This document shows positions 57,133-64,000 of a stretch of DNA of 64,000 bases, in pieces. The DNA is from Gammaproteobacteria bacterium (GTDB lineage: Bacteria > Pseudomonadota > Gammaproteobacteria > UBA4575). Where the stretch lies: positions 62,001 through 126,000 of the forward strand of contig WTFY01000003.1 of assembly GCA_011523795.1 (NCBI GenBank), in the 5' to 3' direction. The notes under the pieces are model-generated. The model made no database searches, was not told the DNA's origin, and saw nothing but the letters and a program-made list of their open reading frames with translations. The position numbers and the translations under genes are program-made. The stretch's first letter is position 1; each line of letters opens with the position of its first letter.

Positions 57133-58335
57133 ATGAGCAGGCTCTTAATTAAGAAAGCATTTGCCTTTTTTATTGTGGGAGCTTTTGCAAGTGTTGCATC
57201 TGGCGAAGTAAAGGAAAAAATCACTGTTTCCCCGGGTGTGTCTAGTGAGCGCATCCTGTTTGGGCAGTCAGCTGCATTCAGCGGCCCAGCTGCTGAACTG
57301 GGTAGAAGCATGCGGACTGGCATACTTGCAGCATTTAAGCAGGTTAATGATAGGGGTGGGATAAATGGACGTTATCTGGAACTACAATCCCTGGATGATG
57401 CATACGAGCCAGAAGCTGCAATTCTAAACACTCAACAACTGATAGACATTGGTGTATTCGCACTCATTGGTGCAGTCGGTACACCGACCTCGCAATCAGC
57501 AGTGCCTGTGGCTGAGGCAAATGATGTACCCTACATTGCACCTATGACTGGAGCAGAATACCTGCGCAATTCCGCTCGCCGAACTGTCATCAACCTTCGT
57601 GCCTCATACTATCAAGAAACCGAAGAGATGGTTGAGCGGTTGACGACTGACCTTGGCATCAAGCGAATTGCTGTACTTTACCAGAATGATTCGTTTGGCC
57701 TTGCAGGACTGCACGGAGTATTGAATGCGCTTGCGCGTCGCAATCTTTATGCTGTTGGCATGGGAGTGTTCCCCCGAAATACGGTAGCAGTCAAAACTGC
57801 GCTTATCGACCTGCGTGCGAACAAACCGGAAGCGATTATCATCGTTGGTCCTTACAAGCCTACTGCCACATTTATCAAGTGGGCTCGTCGCCTGGACATG
57901 AATCCTGTTTTCATGACACTTTCATTTGTAGGAAGTAATGCGCTGGCTGTTGAGTTAGGAGACCAAGGGTCTGGAGTACTGGTTACCCAGGTGGTTCCAT
58001 TTCCAACAGGTAATACGCATGCATCTTTATCGTATCGAGCTGCATTAAAAGCATATGAAGCGAAAGCGAGCCCTGGGTTTATATCATTTGAAGGATATTT
58101 GGCAGGGCGACTTGCGATATATGTAGTAGAGCAGTGTGGCGAGCAAGTTGACCGGAAATGTATTGATGATGTACTGAGAACGGGAAAGGATATCAGTCTT
58201 GACGGTTTTATTTTGAGATATGGCTTGAACGATAACCAGGGTTCAGATCGTGTGTTTTTGACAGTCATAGACTCTGATGGCCAGTATGCGCCAATTACTA
58301 CTCTAGATTCCGTACCATCGTTGGCAAAACATTAG
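57133..58335 (+). CDS. Periplasmic binding protein, branched-chain amino acid type (orphan)
   Basis: 400 residues with a signal peptide (about 1-24, ending ASG). Type I binding protein fold: LFGQSAAFSGPAAELGRSMRTGILAAF, GGINGRYLELQSLDD and LIGAVGTPTSQSAVPVA. No permease or ATPase genes lie near; it is placed between the RsbW-like gene and the histidine kinase, which suggests it acts as a ligand sensor for the kinase. Ligand unknown. Confidence 0.88.
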   Translation: MSRLLIKKAFAFFIVGAFASVASGEVKEKITVSPGVSSERILFGQSAAFSGPAAELGRSMRTGILAAFKQVNDRGGINGRYLELQSLDDAYEPEAAILNTQQLIDIGVFALIGAVGTPTSQSAVPVAEANDVPYIAPMTGAEYLRNSARRTVINLRASYYQETEEMVERLTTDLGIKRIAVLYQNDSFGLAGLHGVLNALARRNLYAVGMGVFPRNTVAVKTALIDLRANKPEAIIIVGPYKPTATFIKWARRLDMNPVFMTLSFVGSNALAVELGDQGSGVLVTQVVPFPTGNTHASLSYRAALKAYEAKASPGFISFEGYLAGRLAIYVVEQCGEQVDRKCIDDVLRTGKDISLDGFILRYGLNDNQGSDRVFLTVIDSDGQYAPITTLDSVPSLAKH

Positions 58336-58354
58336 CCTACGCAACGAGATTAAG

Positions 58355-60634
58355 ATGAAGGGAATTTCTTCGAAGCTTTGGACTCGGATATCGACCCAGC
58401 TGTACATAAGCTTTGGAGGCGCAGTAGCACTGGTGTTGATAATAAGCATACTTGCACTTTCCTTTCTATATAACATAGGTGAATTTCAGCGCAGCATTAG
58501 TGAAAAGAATGTTCCAGAGATGACATCGGCTTTTGCTATTGCTCAACAAACTACGGCACTTGTTTCCGCAGCTCCCAGGCTTGCTGCCAGTACACCTGAG
58601 CAGTTCGAAACCATGGCTGCAACGATAGGCTGGCAGGCAGATGAATTTAAAGCGCTACTGTCCATAATGTTGGAAAGCCAAGGACATGATGAACGTGCCA
58701 GGCAGATTCAGGCTGGTGGACTTCGCATTACTGAAAACATAGAGAAAGTCAAAACACTTGTAAGGGAACGTTTTGTACTCCAGCAAAACAATCTCGACCT
58801 GAGAGAACAGCTTCAAGATAATCAAGACAAATTGTCTTCAATTCTGATCAATGAAATTGATGATCAGATGTTCTACACAATTACCGGTTATAGATCTCTC
58901 GATGAAGTTCAATCAGCTCATTCAGATCATTTTTCTGAAAATGAGTTTATGACTTACCGATATCTTGTTGAACTCCGTGAAGCTGCAGCTATAGCTACCC
59001 AATTGCTGGCTGCAACATTCACGGTGATGGACCCGGCTCTCTTGGAACCATTAAGGGAACGGTTTGAGGCTACATCCGGAAGTGTCAGCCGTTCACTTGG
59101 GGCACTTGAAAACAGCCTTCTCTACAGTCGTCTGTCATTGGCTTTTGAAAATTTGCTTTCGATCGGGAAGGGTGAAGGTAACGGGTTCGACCTTCGTACC
59201 AGGGAACTCGAAGTGAGTGATGAGCTTTCTGACTTGCTCAATGACAACCAGGTTTTAGGCATAGATGTGGTAGCAAGAGTGGAAAGCGTTGTAGATGATT
59301 CCAGCTTGGCTACTGAAGAGATAGCGAGTAAAGCCATTGCTGTTACGGACACAGGGGAAAAACTGCTATTAATTGTCAATATTATCAGTATGAGTGGTGC
59401 AATTTTAGTTGGCTGGTTACTTGTTCAAAGACGCTTGATTCGCCGTTTAAGTCGTATATCAAATCAAATGCAACAAATGGCCGATGGTGATTTGGAAGTT
59501 GCCATCAAGGTTGACGGGCAAGATGAAATCGCCCAATTGGCAAAAGCGCTCGAAGTGTTCCGGAATAACGCATTAGAGGTTCAACGTCTAAATCTAGTAG
59601 AAATGCTTGCTGATGAATTGAAAGAAAAAAATGAGCAGTTGGCGGATACAAACGATGAATTGAAGCGTGCGCAGGACCAGATTGTTATGCGTGAAAAACT
59701 TGCTGCGCTGGGGCAGCTGACAGCTGGAGTTGCACATGAAATAAAGAACCCCATGAATTTCATCATGAATTTTTCGGATGTCTCACAAGAGTTACTTGAA
59801 GAACTATTGGAGGAGGTAGCTAAAGCCCAAGATCAAGAAGGCGGTAAGGAGGAATACGACCAAGGCTTGGTAGAAGAAATTGCAGAAGATTTGACAGGCA
59901 ATTTAAAACGCATACATGAACATGGCCAGCGTGCGAATAGAATCGTGATGGACATGCTCAAGATGGGTCGTGGTGGCGGAGAGTGGCAGCCGACAGACCT
60001 AAACGTTTTGCTGAATGAGCATGCCTGGCTTGCATTCCATAGTGCCCGTGCAACGGATACAGAATTTCAACTGGAAATTCAGGAAGACTATTCACCTGAT
60101 ATAGGCGAAATTACAGTGCAGCCACAAGATCTTGGCAGAGTTTTCTTGAACCTTGTGACCAATGCCTGCTATGCCACAGATGAAAAACGTAAGAAGTCGA
60201 CGGCGGGTAGCGATGCCGGCGAGAAGCAAGAGAAAACTGTTCCGTCTATGTCAAGAAAACTTTATCAAGGCGCCCGCAGCCGTGCACTAACTGAAACTGT
60301 GAAAACGAGCTACCAACCCACACTCAAGCTTAGTACACGACGTACAGATGAACATGTGGAAATACATGTTCGTGATAATGGAGGGGGTATTCCCGAGTCT
60401 GCACTTGAACGTATTTTCAATCCCTTCTATACAACCAAGCCACCTGATCAAGGGACAGGACTTGGGTTATCGATGTCTATCGATATTGTGCGTCAGCATG
60501 GTGGCGAAATTCGTGTAGACACTAAAGAAGGGGAATACACAGAGATGATTGTCGTGCTACCCCTCAAACCCGAGGCATATCGAATTGTTGATGAAGAAGC
60601 TGATGCGGGACATGAAGTGGAGGCAGCTTCCTGA
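58355..60634 (+). CDS. Membrane sensor histidine kinase
   Basis: 759 residues. Helix 1 (about 22-42) and helix 2 (about 335-357) enclose a ~300-residue helical periplasmic sensor region. A HAMP domain and coiled coil follow, then HisKA with LTAGVAHEIKNPMNF (His about 461) and a HATPase with FLNLVTNACYATDEK, RDNGGGIPES and GTGLGLSMSIDI. A basic insert (about 610-650) separates N and G1 boxes. It most likely phosphorylates the receiver-phosphatase encoded upstream. Confidence 0.94.
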   Translation: MKGISSKLWTRISTQLYISFGGAVALVLIISILALSFLYNIGEFQRSISEKNVPEMTSAFAIAQQTTALVSAAPRLAASTPEQFETMAATIGWQADEFKALLSIMLESQGHDERARQIQAGGLRITENIEKVKTLVRERFVLQQNNLDLREQLQDNQDKLSSILINEIDDQMFYTITGYRSLDEVQSAHSDHFSENEFMTYRYLVELREAAAIATQLLAATFTVMDPALLEPLRERFEATSGSVSRSLGALENSLLYSRLSLAFENLLSIGKGEGNGFDLRTRELEVSDELSDLLNDNQVLGIDVVARVESVVDDSSLATEEIASKAIAVTDTGEKLLLIVNIISMSGAILVGWLLVQRRLIRRLSRISNQMQQMADGDLEVAIKVDGQDEIAQLAKALEVFRNNALEVQRLNLVEMLADELKEKNEQLADTNDELKRAQDQIVMREKLAALGQLTAGVAHEIKNPMNFIMNFSDVSQELLEELLEEVAKAQDQEGGKEEYDQGLVEEIAEDLTGNLKRIHEHGQRANRIVMDMLKMGRGGGEWQPTDLNVLLNEHAWLAFHSARATDTEFQLEIQEDYSPDIGEITVQPQDLGRVFLNLVTNACYATDEKRKKSTAGSDAGEKQEKTVPSMSRKLYQGARSRALTETVKTSYQPTLKLSTRRTDEHVEIHVRDNGGGIPESALERIFNPFYTTKPPDQGTGLGLSMSIDIVRQHGGEIRVDTKEGEYTEMIVVLPLKPEAYRIVDEEADAGHEVEAAS

Positions 60635-60650
60635 TCTGAAAGGATCTCAG

Positions 60651-61004
60651 TTAACTGGATATTTCGGCTATTGCAATAGACCGGTCATCGCAGACGTCTA
60701 TAACCTTGTCAATGCCAGAGGTCTTAACGACTTGCATGACTGGCTCAGGCAAGGAACATAGCTTGAACTTTTTGCCTGCTTTTCTCAGTTCTTTCGCAAC
60801 CAATAAAACCGTTCTCAATCCTGCGCTATTGATGTAAGTGAGTTCTTTGAAATCCATGACAACATGTTGTACTGGGTCAAGAAATTCTTGGTTTATGGCT
60901 TCATGGAACTCTTGCGCTGTTACTCCATCAATGCGTCCAGCCACGCTTATCACTTTCAAGTCTGAAAGTGCTTCCTCACGCAAGGTAAACCGATTGCTGC
61001 TAAT
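60651..61004 (-). CDS. STAS-domain anti-anti-sigma factor A, probable AUU start
   Basis: 117 residues if started at ATT 61004-61002; 110 from TTG 60983. GGAGAG (61010-61015 complement) lies five bases before the ATT, and the seven extra residues, including RFTL before REEALSDLKVISVAGRIDG, supply the first strand that the paralogue at 61178 also has. The phosphorylatable serine is in LTYINSAGLRTVLL. It is convergent with the histidine kinase gene, 16 bases away. It should be phosphorylated by the RsbW-like kinase and dephosphorylated by the PP2C protein. Confidence 0.88.
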   Translation of the reverse strand: MSSNRFTLREEALSDLKVISVAGRIDGVTAQEFHEAINQEFLDPVQHVVMDFKELTYINSAGLRTVLLVAKELRKAGKKFKLCSLPEPVMQVVKTSGIDKVIDVCDDRSIAIAEISS

Positions 61005-61177
61005 GCTATCTCTCCAGTGAATTTAGCTTAACTTTCCTTAAGGCTGTGTGCCCAAGAGAGGTTGTAAAGGATAATTCCAACGTGAATCAAACAATTTGGG
61101 GATATTGACCTGTCGTAGTGAACCGTGATGTCGCGTTAACTGCAGGCTACAGTAACTGCGTTGATTCTTATGTGATT

Positions 61178-61534
61178 CTAGCCAGTTATTTCAGCTATAG
61201 CCTCAGAACGAGATGTAAGGACGTCTATGATTTTATCAAAACCAGCAATTTCGACAATTTCTTTTATCGGATCAGGTAAGGAGCACAGCATAAATCGTGT
61301 ATTTCTTCCTTTCAGTGTTTTGGCAATAAGCAAGATTGACCGCAACCCTGCACTACTGATGTATGTAAGTTTTTCAAGGTCTAGAATCACTGGGCTATCA
61401 GAACCATCGATCTTCCTGCTGAGGTTATTATAGAATTCCTGAGCATTTACACCGTCAATACGCCCGATTACATTTATCACCAGTGCGGCCTCTTCAGCCT
61501 GATCAACCTGCAGTTCTACGTGACTATTTTGCAA
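61178..61534 (-). CDS. STAS-domain anti-anti-sigma factor B
   Basis: 118 residues from a TTG with GGAGG seven bases upstream. GRIDGVNAQEFYNNL and LTYISSAGLRSILLIAKTL are the STAS core with the target serine. About half identical to the STAS protein downstream by eye (GRIDGV, SAGLR, FMLCSLPDPIKEIVEIAGFDKIIDV), so it arose by duplication. The 173-bp gap between them holds no gene. Confidence 0.92.
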   Translation of the reverse strand: MQNSHVELQVDQAEEAALVINVIGRIDGVNAQEFYNNLSRKIDGSDSPVILDLEKLTYISSAGLRSILLIAKTLKGRNTRFMLCSLPDPIKEIVEIAGFDKIIDVLTSRSEAIAEITG

Positions 61535-62273
61535 TGTGATCCTCCAAGAATATCAACCTAACAGCGGATTATAACAAAGTTTGCCAACCCTAATTCTATT
61601 AAATTTTCGTTATTCTCCAAAGCATTTCGTGCGAACCGTTCAGCAGGCATTCAATGCTCCATATCCATATATTGATACTGGTTGTTGTCTATTAGATGAG
61701 AAGTGCTACTTCGAGCAGATTGGGCCTGCTCATTCACCAACCTTAGCTTGGGTAGGGTACAAACTGGTGTAGTAGAATGCAAGCACAAATTTCTTGTCGG
61801 GCGAGCTGGGTTCAGCTGTGATATTTTCCTAATTAACCTCGAGTTTGCCATTATCATTGTGCGGGAATTTGATCTTCGGACTAGATTCGGACAGATGTCC
61901 AAGCATATGGGTTTGGCAGCAGATTAATCTGAATTTCTGGCAATTCGGGCAGGCAAACTGAACTTCAAGTGATTATGCATCGTAGAGAAGCTATTCTGGT
62001 TCGTGCCCATCTTGCAAGTTATGGGTTAAATGTAGCAATATCACCCGGTAGTCTTGTATATGCCTAGGCTCCAGATTATTTCGGCTTGTCCAGGCTAGCT
62101 ATAACAGTACAGGCAGTTTCTAGTGTGCTCGACATGCTGTGAATATTCCGATAATTGAGGAAGGTTACTGGCAACCTGTTACAAATGAAACAGATATTTG
62201 CTCCAGTTTTCCATCGTTCTGTATAGGTGTAAAATAATTTTGCTCAATAATTGTTCAAAAATTTAAATCATCC
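61535..62273. other. 739-bp region without a recognised gene
   Basis: Several overlapping short frames occur on both strands (up to 83 codons), none with a ribosome site or a recognisable motif. A short frame at 61975 (MHRREAILVRAHLASYG) has a coding-like look but stops after 27 codons. I read this as an untranslated or decayed region upstream of the squalene synthase-type gene. Confidence 0.4.
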
Positions 62274-63341
62274 ATGTCTGTTTCACATGGACTCGAAAAC
62301 AGTAGTGATCTAGCTTTTCAGGCGGAAGCCCTGCAAGGTGTTTCCAGAACTTTTGCCTTAACTATTCCGCAGCTACCTGATGCATTGCGTGATGTAGTAG
62401 GTAATGCTTATTTGCTTTGCCGGATTGCAGACACAATCGAGGATGAACCCACCTTGTCGTTAGAGCAAAAGCAACTATTCTCGAGACAGTTTTTAAATGT
62501 TATTGCAGGAAGTGAGAAAGCAGAGGCTTTTGCACATGATCTCAGCAAATTGCTGTCGCCATCGACTAATGAGAGTGAACATGACTTGATTGCAAACACG
62601 GCCAAGGTTATTCGAGTTACCAAAGGCTTTAGCCCTTTCCAGCAAGATACATTGGAACGTTGTGTAAGAACTATGTCATGTGGAATGGAAGAGTTTCAAA
62701 AAAGAGAAAATTCTTCAGAGGGGCTGGATGACCTACCTCATCTCGACCGATATTGCTATTTTGTAGCCGGAGTAGTTGGTGAAATGCTCACTGAGTTATT
62801 TTGTGACTACTCTTCAAAAATTCATGAACGACGTGAAGAATTACTTAAGCTCTCTGTCTCCTTTGGTCAAGGGTTGCAAATGACTAATATCCTTAAAGAC
62901 ATTTGGGACGACCTGAATCGCGGAGCTTGCTGGTTACCCAGGGATATTTTCCATGAGGCAGGCCATGAATTAAGTTCCCTAACAGAAGTTCATGGATCAT
63001 CAAACTTTACCAATGGCTTGTCAGAACTGATTGCTATTGCTCGCAACCATCTTGAAAACGCATTGCGGTTTATTCTGATAATCCCGACTCATGAAACTGG
63101 AATACGTTTGCACTGTTTATGGGCATTAGGAATGGCTGTACTGACCTTGCGAAAAGTTTATGCCAATCCTGCGTACAAAAGCGGCCAAGAAGTAAAAATT
63201 TCCAGGCGCAGTGTACGAGCTGTTATTTTAGTGACAAATACGCTAGTACGCTCTAACCTAGCCTTGAAACTGCTCTTTTGGGCGTTGACCTACAATCTTC
63301 CCCAAACCAGGAAAAACAACTTGGGCAGGAGAGGTACGTAA
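62274..63341 (+). CDS. Squalene/phytoene synthase family protein
   Basis: 355 residues. GVSRTFALTIPQLPDALRDVV, the first aspartate-rich motif in LLCRIADTIEDE (about 47-56), YCYFVAGVVGEMLTELF, and the second motif in MTNILKDIWDDLNRGACWLP (about 202-221) are complete. The motif style resembles single-enzyme squalene synthases (FPP to squalene), as found in some methanotrophs and eukaryotes, more than HpnC/HpnD pairs. It is not clustered with other hopanoid genes here, so phytoene-type activity is not excluded. Confidence 0.85.
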   Translation: MSVSHGLENSSDLAFQAEALQGVSRTFALTIPQLPDALRDVVGNAYLLCRIADTIEDEPTLSLEQKQLFSRQFLNVIAGSEKAEAFAHDLSKLLSPSTNESEHDLIANTAKVIRVTKGFSPFQQDTLERCVRTMSCGMEEFQKRENSSEGLDDLPHLDRYCYFVAGVVGEMLTELFCDYSSKIHERREELLKLSVSFGQGLQMTNILKDIWDDLNRGACWLPRDIFHEAGHELSSLTEVHGSSNFTNGLSELIAIARNHLENALRFILIIPTHETGIRLHCLWALGMAVLTLRKVYANPAYKSGQEVKISRRSVRAVILVTNTLVRSNLALKLLFWALTYNLPQTRKNNLGRRGT

Positions 63342-63647
63342 TTGCTTGCGTGATTTGGAATTGGAGTACCGCTCAATGATTAATTATAAACCATGAGTAT
63401 CGGCAGAACAGGCAAACGCATTGCTCAAACAGCATATATGCATGATTACACAGGACAGCAGTCTAGTTTACGGATAGGACATTGAAATCAATATAGGGTG
63501 ATGCCCAGAAGGCTTGACTACCAAAAATACTTGTCGTTTGTTGAATGTACTGTTGAAACCTATGTGAGAAGTACTCCTTTGAGAAGCTGTCAGCAAGTAA
63601 AGCTTAATGGTAGTATGTAAGATAGCTTATAACCAATTGGATCTTGG
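63342..63647. other. 306-bp gap before ispH
   Basis: No gene, hairpin with T-run or tRNA is visible. It should contain the ispH promoter; no convincing pair of boxes can be chosen. Confidence 0.35.
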
Positions 63648-64000
63648 ATGAGTAAAAAAACACTCCACATTATCTTAGCTCAGCCTCGTGGGTTTTGCGC
63701 AGGTGTTGATCGCGCCATTTCCATTACTGAAAAAGTACTGAAACTCTATAAAGACCCGGTTTACGTACGGCATGAAATTGTTCACAACAGGCGAGTAGTT
63801 GAAAAATTGAAGGCAAAAGGAGTGCAGTTTGTTGACGAGGTCGAGCAAATTCCCAGCAAATCGACGGTGGTGTTCAGTGCTCACGGAGTGTCTGAAAAAA
63901 TTGGGAAAGATGCATCTGTGCGTGGTTTGCGGACTATAGATGCTACTTGTCCATTAGTATCCAAGGTTCACAAGGAAGGCAAGCGTTATGCTACTGAAGG
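63648..64000 (+). CDS. ispH: 4-hydroxy-3-methylbut-2-enyl diphosphate reductase (3' end missing)
   Basis: The first 117 residues are visible before the window ends. MSKKTLHIILAQPRGFCAGVDRAI carries the first cluster cysteine, then HEIVHNRRVVEKL, VFSAHGVSEKI and IDATCPLVSKVHKE with the second cysteine. The enzyme makes IPP and DMAPP at the end of the MEP pathway using a [4Fe-4S] cluster, supplying isoprenoids to the squalene/phytoene synthase just upstream. GGATCTTGG lies before the ATG, but no strong ribosome site. Confidence 0.95.
   Translation, partial: MSKKTLHIILAQPRGFCAGVDRAISITEKVLKLYKDPVYVRHEIVHNRRVVEKLKAKGVQFVDEVEQIPSKSTVVFSAHGVSEKIGKDASVRGLRTIDATCPLVSKVHKEGKRYATE

Noticed and set aside
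1-64000. CRISPR arrays, tRNA or rRNA genes
   Set aside because: Reading through all gaps I found no regularly spaced repeats, no cloverleaf with a TTCGA arm and no rRNA-like stretches; a covariance-model scan would be needed to be certain.

Overview
The window reads as a continuous stretch of chromosome from a gammaproteobacterium that handles one-carbon units with tetrahydromethanopterin (H4MPT) and methylofuran. Gammaproteobacterial signs are the gene pairs mfd-csiV and surE-pcm-nlpD, an sdhCDAB-sdhE operon, a System I cytochrome c maturation operon (ccmABCDEFGHI), ygfZ, zapE, an MTIP-type phosphorylase and a DUF1249 protein. The C1 cofactor genes, a MMPL/RND exporter and a squalene-synthase-type gene together suggest a methylotroph or methanotroph-related lineage. 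I cannot name the species from sequence alone.

Layout. 1-8.0 kb: C1 cofactor region. The plus strand holds a cut-off hydantoinase-like H4MPT pathway protein, pabB, an MfnE-like kinase and an MMPL exporter. The minus strand holds a dihydropteroate-synthase-like protein, a DUF447 protein and mfnB. PabB leads to p-aminobenzoate, the known substrate of the H4MPT arylamine branch, so its placement makes metabolic sense. 8.1-12 kb: prfB (with its programmed +1 frameshift), lysS and ygfZ. 12.1-15.7 kb: sdhCDAB-sdhE. 15.8-23 kb: DUF1249 protein, an alpha/beta hydrolase, mdh, zapE, nagZ, an MscS channel and an MTIP-type phosphorylase. 23-27.2 kb: csiV and mfd. 27.4-34.4 kb: the complete ccm operon, including a 49-residue ccmD. 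34.4-42.1 kb: two small membrane proteins, agmatine-to-putrescine genes (aguA, aguB), molybdenum cofactor genes (moaB, moaE, moeA) and fadE.

42.146-46.352 kb is a complete 4,207-bp IS1595-type transposon. It has perfect 27-bp terminal inverted repeats and an exact 8-bp target duplication (AAAATTTA). It carries a three-gene transposase operon (transposase, a 139-residue protein, a 41-residue protein) and cargo: a surface-lipoprotein gene bracketed by related repeat/hairpin units, and two small convergent membrane-protein genes. This is the most distinctive object in the window.

46.5-52.5 kb: an ankyrin protein, an Smr protein, surE-pcm-yqaA-nlpD with no rpoS following, a Mth938-domain protein and an alaC-type aminotransferase. 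52.7-55.2 kb: hom and thrC. 55.5-61.5 kb: a partner-switching signalling block of receiver-PP2C phosphatase, RsbW-like kinase, orphan periplasmic binding protein, large membrane histidine kinase and two convergent STAS antagonists, one of which appears to start at AUU. 62.2-64 kb: a squalene/phytoene synthase family gene and the start of ispH, cut by the window edge. I found no rRNA, tRNA or CRISPR array.
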